DNA of 54,859 bases, from contig CALWKB010000022.1 in the NCBI GenBank assembly GCA_944381125.1, positions 1-54,859 of the forward strand. Reading direction: 5' to 3'. Position 1 is the first letter of the stretch, and every line of letters begins with the position of its first letter. Below are positions 8,727 to 17,674 of this stretch, in pieces. The notes under the pieces are model-generated. The model ran no database searches and was not told where the DNA came from. It worked only from the letters and a program-made list of their open reading frames with translations. The translations under genes and the position numbers were made by a program. Source of the DNA: an uncultured Mediterraneibacter sp. (GTDB lineage Bacteria > Bacillota > Clostridia > Lachnospirales > Lachnospiraceae).

Positions 8727-9269
8727 ATGCGAGAAGACATGAAATCTATAATTGCAGATACTTTTTCACGGATGCTTGAGAAAGAGGATATAGATAAAAT
8801 CACAGTGACAAAGCTGATCGGCGAATGTCAGATATCCCGGCAGACATTTTATTATCATTTCAGAGATATAATGGATGTGCTGGAGTGGACGTTCCGGAGA
8901 TCAACGCAGGAAGTCGCGCGGCAGAGTCTGCAGGCAAAAGACCGGATCGGCGCCCTGACGGAGTATGTGACTTTTGTCAGAAAACACAGGGTAAAGCTGG
9001 AGCGCCTGCTGTATTCCCGGAGATGGGTTCAGATAGAAAACATGCTGACAGAGTCAGTTATGATTTACCTGACAGAGATGGCCCGGGGGACGGGAAAGGA
9101 GATTGCGGTCAGCGTGGATGATCTGGAAGTGATGCTGCGGTTTTATGCGAGCGGGATGGTGGGGGTTCTGCTGCAGTACGTATGGAGGCCTCATCTGGAT
9201 GCGGAAAAACTGGTTACTCAGATAGAAAAGATTATTACCGGAAAGATGTTTCCGGGAAACCAGTCGTAG
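8727..9269 (+). CDS. TetR/AcrR-family transcriptional regulator
   Basis: 180 residues. The N-terminal helix-turn-helix (about 8-55) has the TetR signature KITVTKLIGECQISRQTFYYHF followed by the usual D-x-x region. The C-terminal helical ligand domain resembles the TetR_C_8/DhaS-type. RBS AGAGGAG lies seven bases upstream. It lies downstream of the ABC exporter and could regulate it or the FtsH operon, but no adjoining gene clearly fits as a target. Confidence 0.9.
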   Translation: MREDMKSIIADTFSRMLEKEDIDKITVTKLIGECQISRQTFYYHFRDIMDVLEWTFRRSTQEVARQSLQAKDRIGALTEYVTFVRKHRVKLERLLYSRRWVQIENMLTESVMIYLTEMARGTGKEIAVSVDDLEVMLRFYASGMVGVLLQYVWRPHLDAEKLVTQIEKIITGKMFPGNQS

Positions 9270-9696
9270 GACGGAAACTGCAGATGTTCTGCCGCACGGA
9301 GATCCCGGGCCCGCCGGCGGGAACCGGTGAGAAAATAACTTTTCAAGGCAATAAAAGACAGCCTGCGCGCTGTACTGACTTAGTCAGTACGGCGCGCAGG
9401 CTGTTGTGCTTTCAGGGGGACGGGAGTCATTTTCGACCGGATAAAGGTTTATCTTTTACTTATAGTTTTCATTTTTTGTCTTTACAATATCCGGAAAGTG
9501 TCAGCTTTTTTTACAGACTGCGGAAAGTGTCAGGACAGAATGGAAGAATTGAGAGTCGCACGGAAAATAAATTTCTGATATATAAAAAATACAGGGAGAT
9601 GAAGAAGCGCTCCGGTAAAAGCGTATTATTCTGTTTTCCCTGGGGGAACTTGAAGGCGTGACATGAACTGACAGGATGAAGGGAGGAAGGGCTTTC
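9270..9696. other. 427-base gap with a palindrome and a direct repeat, no gene
   Basis: I see no coding region with an RBS. The stretch holds the palindrome at 9358-9404 and a 13-base direct repeat (CGGAAAGTGTCAG at 9492 and 9521, period 29). The rest is unremarkable and must include the promoter of the 9697-12008 operon, which I could not place with confidence. Confidence 0.6.
9358..9404. repeat. 47-bp near-perfect palindrome
   Basis: ACAGCCTGCGCGC and GCGCGCAGGCTGT flank an inner perfect palindrome GTACTGACT-T-AGTCAGTAC, with only one G-T wobble between outer and inner stems. The stem is 23 bp with a tiny loop. A-rich sequence lies before it and TTGTGCTTT after it, so it may terminate the TetR transcript, but it lacks a clean U-tract. 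It is unlike the repeat at 12020 and 13480. Confidence 0.7.
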
Positions 9697-10203
9697 ATGA
9701 AAGGTGAAGAGAGTATATTTGCCGTTAAATTAAACGAGATAGGAGAGCAGTACGGGAAACTGGCGTGCAGGATACGGATCTGCGAACAGGGCGGCAGAGA
9801 TAAGATTCATTCCGAACTTGAAAAAGCAGAAGAGGAATATAAAGAAAATACAATGCTGCTTGAGCAAAAAGCGAAAACCTGCCGGTCGCGGGCAGTGAAC
9901 AGACTGTCTCAGGCCCAGCTGGATTACAGACAAAGAATCGGAGAAATTATGAAAAGCCGCATATTAAGTGATATTCATACCCGCGACAGCAGCCCGCAGG
10001 AAGATGAAGAAGAGGCAGAACTGCTGTACGCGGAATTTGCCATGGATTTTGCCACGCTGGCCGTGCAGGAAGCTTTTATTTCAGTGCTGACGGCATTGGA
10101 GAGATACCAGGAAAAAGAAAGTGACGATGCAGAAGAACCAGATGAATACGCGGATAAAAAAACGATGCAGATGAAAGGAGAGTGTGAGGGATGCAGGAAG
10201 TAA
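9697..10203 (+). CDS. Coiled-coil protein co-translated with FtsH
   Basis: 168 residues, cytoplasmic, strongly charged and helical, with a heptad-like coiled coil over about residues 20-85 and a helical second half. No family recognised. ATG 9697 is chosen over 9676 because GGAGGAAGG lies 6-14 bases upstream. Its 3' end overlaps the FtsH start by 13 bases, so the two proteins are probably made in fixed ratio and may interact, for example as an adaptor or substrate-presenting factor. That role is inference from context only. Confidence 0.75.
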   Translation: MKGEESIFAVKLNEIGEQYGKLACRIRICEQGGRDKIHSELEKAEEEYKENTMLLEQKAKTCRSRAVNRLSQAQLDYRQRIGEIMKSRILSDIHTRDSSPQEDEEEAELLYAEFAMDFATLAVQEAFISVLTALERYQEKESDDAEEPDEYADKKTMQMKGECEGCRK

Positions 10204-12008
10204 AAAAACCAAAAAAGCCGTTGATTTATTACTATGCAGTCGTGCTTGCCGTTCTGCTTGTATTTAATTTTCTGCTTATGCCGTGGGCGGCGGAACGCCG
10301 TGTCACAGAAGTGGGATATGACAGATTTATCGAAATGACAGAAGACAGAGATGTCGGGCAGGTTGAGATTAATCAGGAAGATAATGAGATTGTCTTTACG
10401 GATAAAGACGGAAGAAATGTTTATAAAACCGGAATGGTTGATGATCCGGAACTGACTCAGAGGCTGTATGATTCCGGCGCCAGATTCTCGGGACAGATTA
10501 TCGAACAGATGTCGCCGATTCTTTCGGTTTTGCTTTCATGGATTCTCCCGGTCATGATATTTATTGCGATCGGACAGTATATGTCCAGAAAGCTGATGAA
10601 AAAAGCAGGCGGGTCCAATTCCATGATTTTCGGAAACGGGAAAAGCAATGTGAAAGTATATGTCAGGTCATCGGAGGGCATCCGGTTTTCGGATGTGGCG
10701 GGCGAAGACGAGGCAAAGGAAAACCTTGCGGAAATCGTGGATTATCTGCACAATCCGGGGAAATACAGAGAAGTGGGCGCTGCGATGCCTAAAGGGATTC
10801 TTCTTGCCGGACCTCCGGGAACCGGAAAGACAATGCTGGCGAAAGCGGTGGCCGGGGAGGCGAATGTGCCGTTTTTCTCTATGTCGGGGTCGGAGTTTGT
10901 CGAAATGTTTGTCGGCATGGGAGCTTCCAAAGTACGCGACCTGTTCAGACAGGCAAAAGAAAAAGCGCCCTGCATCGTATTTATTGATGAGATCGACGCA
11001 ATCGGCCAGAAGCGAGACGGCCGTGTGGGCGGCAACGATGAGCGTGAACAGACGCTGAATCAGCTTCTTACCGAAATGGACGGATTTGAGACAAACAACG
11101 GCGTAATTATTCTGGCGGCGACAAACCGTCCGGAGTCACTGGATCCGGCGCTGACCAGGCCTGGAAGATTTGACAGGAGAGTTCCTGTTGAACTGCCGGA
11201 TCTGAAAGGCCGGGAGGAGATTTTAAAAGTTCATGCCAGAAAAGTAAAAATGGATGAAACAGTGGATTTTGCCGTAATCGCGCGGATGGCTTCCGGAGCT
11301 TCCGGAGCGGAGCTGGCCAACATTATAAATGAGGCGGCGCCCAAGGCTGTAAGAGAAAACCGGAAATTTGTGACGCAGGCGGATCTGGAAGAAAGCATTG
11401 AAGTAGTAATCGCGGGCTATCAGAAGAAAAACGCGATCCTTACGGACCGGGAGAAAAAGGTGGTTGCTTACCATGAAATCGGACACGCCCTCGTCGCGGC
11501 AAAACAGAACAATTCGGCTCCGGTACAGAAAATCACGATCGTTCCACGCACGTCCGGAGCTCTCGGGTATACAATGCAGGTGGAAGAAGGAAATCATTAT
11601 CTGATGACTCAGGAAGAACTGGAAAATAAGATCGCCACGCTGACCGGAGGAAGAGCAGCAGAGGAACTGGTATTTCAGTCCGCGTCCACAGGAGCGTCCA
11701 ATGATATCGAACAGGCGACAAAACTTGCCCGCTCCATGATTACACGATACGGTATGAGCAGGGACTTTGACATGGTGGCAATGGAGACTGTGACAAACCA
11801 GTATCTGGGCGGAGACACTTCGCTCAGCTGCTCCGCACAGACACAGGCAAAGATCGACAGCCAGGTAGTAGAACTCGTGAAAAAACAGCATGCAAAAGCT
11901 TTCCGGATCCTCGAAGAAAATAGAGGAAAACTGGATGAACTGGCTGCATATCTTTACGAAAAGGAAACAATAACGGGAGAAGAATTTATGCGTATCTTAT
12001 ATGCATGA
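10191..12008 (+). CDS. ftsH: FtsH-type membrane AAA+ zinc protease (variant paralogue)
   Basis: 605 residues. Two TM helices (about 10-30 and 105-125) flank a short extracytoplasmic domain. The AAA domain has Walker A GPPGTGKT (207-214), Walker [11 protein letters not shown] and the second region of homology ending [10 protein letters not shown]. The M41 peptidase domain has the zinc motif H428-E-I-G-H432. FtsH degrades unassembled membrane proteins and regulatory factors. Oddities: HEIGH where canonical FtsH has [14 protein letters not shown] where NEAALLAAR is usual, and a shorter C-terminus. Zinc-binding residues are kept, so it should be active. It is probably a second FtsH rather than the housekeeping copy, which usually lies near hpt/tilS. 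Confidence 0.92.
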   Translation: MQEVKKPKKPLIYYYAVVLAVLLVFNFLLMPWAAERRVTEVGYDRFIEMTEDRDVGQVEINQEDNEIVFTDKDGRNVYKTGMVDDPELTQRLYDSGARFSGQIIEQMSPILSVLLSWILPVMIFIAIGQYMSRKLMKKAGGSNSMIFGNGKSNVKVYVRSSEGIRFSDVAGEDEAKENLAEIVDYLHNPGKYREVGAAMPKGILLAGPPGTGKTMLAKAVAGEANVPFFSMSGSEFVEMFVGMGASKVRDLFRQAKEKAPCIVFIDEIDAIGQKRDGRVGGNDEREQTLNQLLTEMDGFETNNGVIILAATNRPESLDPALTRPGRFDRRVPVELPDLKGREEILKVHARKVKMDETVDFAVIARMASGASGAELANIINEAAPKAVRENRKFVTQADLEESIEVVIAGYQKKNAILTDREKKVVAYHEIGHALVAAKQNNSAPVQKITIVPRTSGALGYTMQVEEGNHYLMTQEELENKIATLTGGRAAEELVFQSASTGASNDIEQATKLARSMITRYGMSRDFDMVAMETVTNQYLGGDTSLSCSAQTQAKIDSQVVELVKKQHAKAFRILEENRGKLDELAAYLYEKETITGEEFMRILYA

Positions 12009-12019
12009 CAGTTGTTTTT

Positions 12020-12103
12020 GGGACACCGCAAAACTGGATTTGGGACACCGTAAAACCGGATTGGGGACGTAGTAAAATCCGATTTTACTACGTCCCCAAT
12101 CCG
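12020..12103. repeat. Composite REP-like repeat, copy A
   Basis: Two tandem units of GGGACACCGYAAAACYGGAT (12020 and 12042) followed by a perfect palindrome with 23-base arms centred on C12080 (core GGGGACGTAGTAAAATC). The same composite element recurs at 13480-13567 in the same orientation. It lies just after the ftsH stop and could also act as a stem-loop stop for that transcript. Confidence 0.85.
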
Positions 12104-12150
12104 ACTTGATAGAAAAAGTTATACAGAAGAGAAGAAAGGCGGAATTAAGA

Positions 12151-13491
12151 ATGGGAAAATCAGTCAAGGAAACAATGCAGGAATTTACAGTAAATCGGGC
12201 CTTAAGGTATCTTGAAGGGAACCCAGAGGAAAATATTCCAAAACTTATGGCGTTTGTGGATCGTTTTATGCCGAAGGACTGGTATACGGGGCAGAGAGAT
12301 GCGATCCGGAAAGCAATAGAAGCTAAAAATAACTGGTATCAGCTCATTTTAAGGCTTTATGAACTGGATCCCGGAGTGCGCCGGGCGTTTTTCCAGAACT
12401 TTATTATAAATGCAAGTCTGAAAGGAAGCGCGGTTCAGGAAGAGTATGCTGAAAAATATAATTGTAATATCCCCTGGGCCATTCTTCTGGATCCGACGAC
12501 GGCATGCAATCTGAACTGCACGGGATGTTGGGCGGCGGAATACGGGCATCAGTTTAACCTGAGCCTGGAGGACATTGATTCTATTGTACGTCAGGGAAAA
12601 GAAATGGGGACTTATATGTATATTTACACCGGAGGGGAACCGACTGTGCGCAGGAAAGATATTTTCCGTATCTGCGAGATGCATCCGGACTGTGAATTTC
12701 TCGCGTTTACAAATGGAACAATGATTGATGAACAGTTCTGCGCGGAAATGCTGCGGGTGAAAAATTTTGTGCCTGCCATCAGTCTGGAAGGCTTTGAAAA
12801 GTCGAATGACGGGCGCAGAGGAGAAGGGGTATATCATAAGGTCCGCCGCGCAATGGAATTGATGAAAGAGCACAAACTGCCATTTGGAATCTCTGTCTGC
12901 TATACAAGCCAGAATTTTGAAGATGTCAGCAGCAAAGCGTTTTACGATATGATGATTGAAAGCGGAGCGCTTTTTGTATGGTATTTCCATTACATGCCGG
13001 TAGGGCGCGGGGCGGTGACAGATCTGCTTCCTGCGCCGGAGCAGAGAGAAGAAATGTACCATCGTATCCGGCATTTCCGTGAAACAAAACCGATTTTCGG
13101 AATGGACTTTCAGAATGACGGCGAATACGTGGGCGGCTGCATTGCAGGCGGCAGAAGATATCTGCATATCAATGCAAAAGGAGACGTTGAGCCATGCGTA
13201 TTCATTCATTATTCAAATGTAAATATCCATAATTGTACTTTACTGGACGCGCTCAGAAGTCCGATCTTTCAGGCATATCATGACAGACAGCCGTTCAACG
13301 AGAATCATCTGCGGCCGTGTCCGATGCTGGAAAATCCTGAATGTCTGAGACAGCTGGTCAAAGATACCGGCGCTGTCAATACAGACTATCAGGCTCCGGA
13401 AAGCGTAGATGAGTTATGCGATAAATGTACGCCATACGCGGAAAAATGGAAGCCGACGGCAGAAAAAATATGGAAATCGGGGACACCGTAA
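12151..13491 (+). CDS. Radical SAM protein with SPASM-like cysteine tail
   Basis: 446 residues. After a helical N-terminal region of about 115 residues, the 4Fe-4S/SAM motif CNLNCTGC (Cx3Cx2C) opens the TIM-barrel core, with the GGEP motif in YTGGEPTVR and further conserved strands. The C-terminal part holds additional cysteines (CIAGGRR, CVFIHYS, CPMLENPEC, CDKCTPYA) suggesting one or two auxiliary clusters as in SPASM/twitch enzymes. No peptide substrate gene lies nearby, so the reaction is unknown. ATG 12151 has AAAGGCGG 8-15 bases upstream. The final codons (Gly-Thr-Pro-stop) are supplied by repeat copy B. Confidence 0.88.
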   Translation: MGKSVKETMQEFTVNRALRYLEGNPEENIPKLMAFVDRFMPKDWYTGQRDAIRKAIEAKNNWYQLILRLYELDPGVRRAFFQNFIINASLKGSAVQEEYAEKYNCNIPWAILLDPTTACNLNCTGCWAAEYGHQFNLSLEDIDSIVRQGKEMGTYMYIYTGGEPTVRRKDIFRICEMHPDCEFLAFTNGTMIDEQFCAEMLRVKNFVPAISLEGFEKSNDGRRGEGVYHKVRRAMELMKEHKLPFGISVCYTSQNFEDVSSKAFYDMMIESGALFVWYFHYMPVGRGAVTDLLPAPEQREEMYHRIRHFRETKPIFGMDFQNDGEYVGGCIAGGRRYLHINAKGDVEPCVFIHYSNVNIHNCTLLDALRSPIFQAYHDRQPFNENHLRPCPMLENPECLRQLVKDTGAVNTDYQAPESVDELCDKCTPYAEKWKPTAEKIWKSGTP

Positions 13492-13567
13492 AACCAGATC
13501 AGGGACACCGTAAAACCGGATCGGGGACGTAGTAAAATCTGATTTTACTACGTCCCCGATCCGGTTT
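13480..13567. repeat. Composite REP-like repeat, copy B
   Basis: Same build as copy A: two tandem GGGACACCGTAAAACCRGAT units (13480 and 13502), then a palindrome centred on T13540 with perfect 27-base arms. Relative to copy A a T-A pair in the stem has become C-G on both arms. The element lies between convergent genes, contributes the stop codon of the radical SAM gene (TAA at 13489-13491) and ends three bases before the plsC-like stop. Confidence 0.87.
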
Positions 13568-13570
13568 GAA

Positions 13571-14326
13571 TTATACCAGGTCTGCGTTTTTGTGTATGGT
13601 TTCGCTGATTATATTTTCCACATAATCGCCGATGTGCCGTTTTGTGTCTTTGTCCAGCTGATCCGGATAGATCGGCTTGCCGTATTCGATTACAACATGT
13701 GTTTTTCTGATCCGCGGCAGATGATTTTCAAATATTTCAGCTGTATTGTTCATGGAAATTGGAATTATCGGGCATCCGGTTTTTGTGGAGATTTTGAACG
13801 CGCCGTCCCGGAAGGGGAGCATGCTCAGTTCTTCTCCGTCATTACGCGTGCCTTCAGGGAAGACGCAGACGGAAATGCCGTTTTTTATATAATCGATTGC
13901 CTGAAGAATTGTCTTCAGGCCTTCTTTTGGATTTTTCCTGTCAAGAAACAGGCAGTATACCCGCTTCATCCAGCTTGTCAGCGTGAGATAACGCTCCATC
14001 TCTTTTTTGGCGATATAGCCGGTCAGTCTTCTGCACCGGCTGTATGTCAGCAGAATGTCAAAATAACTGCGGTGATTTCCGACAAAGAGCACCGGCTCGT
14101 CCGGAATATTTTCTTCTCCGATAACAGTCGCCCGGACTCCTGTTATTTTCAGGATCATCCGGAATCCCCACTGAACAATCCTCAGTGAACTGATATCGCG
14201 CGCGTACGGGTTAAATTTTCCGATAATCCATTCCACAATGAGAACGGGAATCGTAAGAATCAGAAATGCAATCAGAAATATTACAATACATATAAAGCGA
14301 AACATACTTTCAGACCTCTTTTTCAC
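13571..14326 (-). CDS. plsC: 1-acyl-sn-glycerol-3-phosphate acyltransferase (PlsC family)
   Basis: 251 residues with an N-terminal TM helix (about 10-32) and a PlsC acyltransferase domain. The catalytic motif HX4D is seen in NHRSYFDILL (motif I), followed by motif III FPEGTRNDG and motif IV-like GCPIIPISM. It acylates lysophosphatidate to phosphatidate at the inner face of the membrane. The gene is transcribed alone on the minus strand and converges with the radical SAM gene across repeat copy B. Several PlsC paralogues are usual in Clostridia, so which step or acyl donor it serves is not certain. Confidence 0.9.
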   Translation of the reverse strand: MKKRSESMFRFICIVIFLIAFLILTIPVLIVEWIIGKFNPYARDISSLRIVQWGFRMILKITGVRATVIGEENIPDEPVLFVGNHRSYFDILLTYSRCRRLTGYIAKKEMERYLTLTSWMKRVYCLFLDRKNPKEGLKTILQAIDYIKNGISVCVFPEGTRNDGEELSMLPFRDGAFKISTKTGCPIIPISMNNTAEIFENHLPRIRKTHVVIEYGKPIYPDQLDKDTKRHIGDYVENIISETIHKNADLV

Positions 14327-14543
14327 AATAGTAAAACAAACTTACAGAGCAGGAATACGATCGGAGAATCCTGCTCTGAAACAGCGTAAAATCATTATAC
14401 AGCGGCGATGTGGAAAAAACAAGTAGATAAGGAAGCCAGTTTTTCAGGAATGAAAGTATAAAAGGCGGGATAAAAGAGGCAGAACAGTCTTTGACGGAAA
14501 CAAGGTAAAGAAGAATAGCGCTGCCGGGCTCTGCATATGATAT

Positions 14544-15068
14544 ATGGAAATGCAGCGGCGGTCCTGCAGGATACGGATGCGCCCTAAGAAATCCGGCCGT
14601 TTGCGGGACGGGGGTAAGGAGCTGAGAGGAATAAGAAAAACAGAAATATCCGTCTGCATACTGCACCGCATCGGGGTGATTCTGGCGGCGGCGCTGCTGG
14701 CAGGATGCGCGGCGGGATGCGCCAGGCAGATCGATTCATCAAAAAAGCAGAGAGACCTGGAGTTTACTGTGCTGGATAAAGAGGATATCCCGGAAGAGCT
14801 GGGAAAACTGATCGAAGAGAAAAAAGAGGATCCATTCAGGATTTCCTTTGCGGATCAGGGATTGCTCTATATAGCGGAGGGCTATGGCGCCCGGCCAACA
14901 TCAGGCTACAGTGTGGAAGTATCCGCGCTGTATGAGACAGAAGACGCCGTCTGCATGCACACTACTCTGATGGGACCCGAAAAGGACGAGGAGATAAAAG
15001 AAGCCGTTACATATCCGTATGTGGCAGTACGGCTCGGCCTGATTGAGAAAGAAGTGCTGTTTGATTAA
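14544..15068 (+). CDS. Putative lipoprotein with PrcB_C-like domain
   Basis: Up to 174 residues. The region after a hydrophobic segment with lipobox LLAGC contains GARPTSGYSVEVSALYE, the hallmark of the PrcB C-terminal family (protease-complex inhibitor-like), which is common as lipoproteins in Clostridia. The annotated N-terminus is long for a signal peptide, so the true start may be an internal TTG or GTG closer to the hydrophobic segment; GGAGCTGAGAGGAA at 14617 could be the RBS. It lies 27 bases before sipL, so it may share its sporulation transcript. Function unproven. Confidence 0.7.
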   Translation: MEMQRRSCRIRMRPKKSGRLRDGGKELRGIRKTEISVCILHRIGVILAAALLAGCAAGCARQIDSSKKQRDLEFTVLDKEDIPEELGKLIEEKKEDPFRISFADQGLLYIAEGYGARPTSGYSVEVSALYETEDAVCMHTTLMGPEKDEEIKEAVTYPYVAVRLGLIEKEVLFD

Positions 15069-15095
15069 AAAATGCTTTTATCGAGGAGGAAAATC

Positions 15096-16655
15096 ATGGA
15101 GCTTATCAGAAAACCTGTTCATTATACGCAGGAAGGGAAGAAGATTTTTGACCAGTTTCATCTGGATGAAGATTATAATGTCCCGGAAGCGAAAGAGGAT
15201 GTGCAGAAAGTTATACAGGGCACGGCGGAAGTAAGGACGGAAGACATCCGGCAGGTGGAAAATTATGTAAGAGTTGCCGGAAAGGTGTATTTTAAGATCC
15301 TGTATGTGACCGCTTCAGGCGACCCGGGGCCGGCGGCGCTGGAGGGGAAAATCCCATTTGAGGAAATGATTTACGCGGAAGGAAACGAAGGGGAGGACTA
15401 CTATATCCAGAATGTCCGGACCGAATTTACAGCGTCCGTCGTTCATTCAAGGAAACTGAGCCTGCGCGTGACGGTGGAGCTGGAAGTGGAAAGAGAACAG
15501 CTGAAAGATGAAGAGACAACAGTAGCTGTTGAGAGCGAGGTCCCGGTCTACTGCAAAAAGCAGCAGGTCAGCCTCCTGACCCTGGCAGTGTCGAAAAAGG
15601 ATACATACCGCATTAAGGAAACGATTACGCTCCCCGGGACGAAAGAAAGCATCGGGCAGATTCTGCTGACGGATATTACCGGCAGAAAACTGGATATCCG
15701 TCCCTCGGAAAATGAACTGCAGATCCGGGGAGAACTGCTTGTATTTTGCATGTATCTGTCCGGAGAAGAAAAAGTGGACTGGATATCCCAGATTGTTCCG
15801 TACGAAGGGCGCATACCGTGTGAGGGATGCACTGACGGAATGTACTATCACATCAGGCATACTCTGGAAGACACACTTGCGGATATTCGCATGGATGAAG
15901 ACGGAGAGATGAGAATTCTCGGGATAGAAGCGTCCCTGTCGCTTCGAATGAATCTGTACAGAGAAGAAGAAACGGAAATTCTCAGCGACCTGTATTCGCT
16001 GGAAAAGGAATGCGTTTTTGACACCAGAAAGGCGGAATACGAAGAACTTCTTATGCAGAATCAGTCCCGGTGCAGACTGACCGAACGGATCTTGCTTCCC
16101 GAACTGAAAGACGGTGTGCTTCAGGTTATTCACAGCGGCGGGAATATCCAGGTGGAAAATATTTGCAATACTCCTGAAGGAGTCCGCGCAGAAGGAATTC
16201 TCCATCTCACATTCCTGTATGTGCGGGCGGATGATATGGATCCGTTCGGAAACTGGCAGGGAATGATTCCGTTTTCATGGCTTATCGATTGCCCGGAACT
16301 GCCGGGGGAAGCAAAATGCAGCATGGCCTGCCATGTGGAACAGCTCCAGGTAGCGCTGGCAGGCAGCGAGGAAGTAGAAGTAAAAGCGGTGCTGGCGTTT
16401 GACGCGTTTCTTCGCAGACCCGTATCTGCGGAAGTAATCACCAGCGTGGAACTGCGTCCGGCGGATCCTGAAAAACTGAGAAAAAGTCCGGGGATTGTCG
16501 GCCATATTGTACAGAGCGGCGAAGATCTCTGGGGGCTGGCAAAGAAATATATGACCACAGTAGAAAGCATTATGAAGACAAACGGGCTGGAAAGTGAAAA
16601 AATTAAAACAGGGGATAAATTATTGATTTTTAAAGAAAACATGAGTATACTATAA
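15096..16655 (+). CDS. sipL: SipL-like spore coat/cortex morphogenesis protein (DUF3794 + LysM)
   Basis: 519 residues. Three DUF3794 (SipL_SPOCS) modules, for example around the ENYVRVAGKVYFKILYVT segment and the central and third repeats, are followed by a C-terminal LysM domain (about 470-517, HIVQSGEDLWGLAKKYMTTV). In Clostridioides difficile SipL binds the ATPase SpoIVA through its LysM domain and tethers the coat to the forespore. Start ATG 15096 is set by GAGGAGG nine bases upstream. Its presence marks the organism as a spore former. It should be made in the mother cell under sigma-E, but I could not place a convincing sigma-E promoter. Confidence 0.9.
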   Translation: MELIRKPVHYTQEGKKIFDQFHLDEDYNVPEAKEDVQKVIQGTAEVRTEDIRQVENYVRVAGKVYFKILYVTASGDPGPAALEGKIPFEEMIYAEGNEGEDYYIQNVRTEFTASVVHSRKLSLRVTVELEVEREQLKDEETTVAVESEVPVYCKKQQVSLLTLAVSKKDTYRIKETITLPGTKESIGQILLTDITGRKLDIRPSENELQIRGELLVFCMYLSGEEKVDWISQIVPYEGRIPCEGCTDGMYYHIRHTLEDTLADIRMDEDGEMRILGIEASLSLRMNLYREEETEILSDLYSLEKECVFDTRKAEYEELLMQNQSRCRLTERILLPELKDGVLQVIHSGGNIQVENICNTPEGVRAEGILHLTFLYVRADDMDPFGNWQGMIPFSWLIDCPELPGEAKCSMACHVEQLQVALAGSEEVEVKAVLAFDAFLRRPVSAEVITSVELRPADPEKLRKSPGIVGHIVQSGEDLWGLAKKYMTTVESIMKTNGLESEKIKTGDKLLIFKENMSIL

Positions 16656-16730
16656 GAACAATGTATACAAGATACAACGGACGGGGAAATGTTTCCCGCC
16701 TCTGCCGACAGTGAGCGGCGTGGTGTGAAA

Positions 16731-16780
16731 AAAAGCGCCCTTCTGCCAGAATAAACGGCATTTTGGCACAGGGGCGCTTT
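16731..16780 (+). terminator. Terminator-like stem between sipL and ispE
   Basis: AAAGCGCCC pairs with GGGCGCTTT and the stem continues through CTGCCA/TGGCAC-type pairing. It ends in TTTG only six bases before the ispE RBS. The close position suggests it could also modulate ispE translation or transcription. Confidence 0.6.
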
Positions 16781-16797
16781 GTTGCGGAGGATGCAGG

Positions 16798-17673
16798 ATG
16801 AATCAGATAGATTTAAGGGCTATGGCGAAAATTAATTTAGGGCTGGATGTGCTCGGAAGGCAGGCGGACGGCTATCATACGGTACGGATGGTAATGCAGA
16901 CGGTTTACCTGTACGACGAGGTGCGGATTACGCGGAAAAAAGAACCGGACATAGAATTAGTTACAAATCTGCCGTATCTTCCTTCCGGTGAAGGGAATAT
17001 CGCTTACAAGGCGGCGAAACTTCTGCGGGATGAGTTTAACATAGAAGACGGCGTCAGGATTACACTGAAAAAGCATATTCCGGTTGCGGCGGGACTGGCG
17101 GGCGGAAGCTCCAACGCGGCGGCGGTTCTTTTCGGAATGAACCGGCTGTTCGGGCTGGGACTGACCATGCAGGAGCTGATGGACCGGGGCGTTACTCTTG
17201 GCGCGGACGTGCCCTACTGTATTATGCGGGGGACTGTGCTGGCGGAGGGAATCGGAGAGCGGCTGAGCGTGCTGCCGCCGATGCCCAGGTGTACGGTGCT
17301 GATCGCAAAGCCGCCGATCAGCGTGTCTACAAAAACTGTTTACGAGGCTCTTGACTCAAAGGAGATTGAGAAACATCCCGATATCGACGGAATCATCCGC
17401 GGGCTGGAACAGGAAGATATCCGAGCTATTGCCGGAGCGATGGGAAATGTGCTGGAAGATGTAACAATCCCCATACATCCGGTGATCGCGGATATAAAAA
17501 ATGAAATGACGGCGGCGGGAGCCCTCGGCGCAATGATGAGCGGCAGCGGCCCGACGGTTTTCGGTCTGTTTGAGAACAGGGCGGACGCCAGAAATGCTCA
17601 GAGAAAAATCCGGGAAAAAGCACTGGCAAAACAGGTGTATGTGACAAACATACACAGCGTTAGGAGGAAATAG
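16798..17673 (+). CDS. ispE: 4-diphosphocytidyl-2-C-methyl-D-erythritol kinase
   Basis: 291 residues, full length for IspE, a GHMP kinase that phosphorylates CDP-methylerythritol in the MEP isoprenoid pathway. Visible: N-terminal AKINLGLDVLGRQADGYH with the conserved catalytic Lys/His region, the ATP-binding glycine-rich loop PVAAGLAGGSSNAAA, and the C-terminal GAMMSGSGPTVFGLF motif. RBS GGAGG lies eight bases upstream. One base separates its stop from the GntR regulator start, an arrangement frequent in Lachnospiraceae. Confidence 0.97.
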   Translation: MNQIDLRAMAKINLGLDVLGRQADGYHTVRMVMQTVYLYDEVRITRKKEPDIELVTNLPYLPSGEGNIAYKAAKLLRDEFNIEDGVRITLKKHIPVAAGLAGGSSNAAAVLFGMNRLFGLGLTMQELMDRGVTLGADVPYCIMRGTVLAEGIGERLSVLPPMPRCTVLIAKPPISVSTKTVYEALDSKEIEKHPDIDGIIRGLEQEDIRAIAGAMGNVLEDVTIPIHPVIADIKNEMTAAGALGAMMSGSGPTVFGLFENRADARNAQRKIREKALAKQVYVTNIHSVRRK

Positions 17674-17674
17674 A

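Noticed and set aside
9182..9661. 159-codon open frame after the TetR gene
   Set aside because: It starts inside the TetR gene in another frame, runs through the 47-bp palindrome and has no RBS or recognisable motif.
12020..13567. Composite transposon with terminal insertion sequences
   Set aside because: Flanking elements are under 90 bp, encode no transposase, and no target-site duplication is evident.
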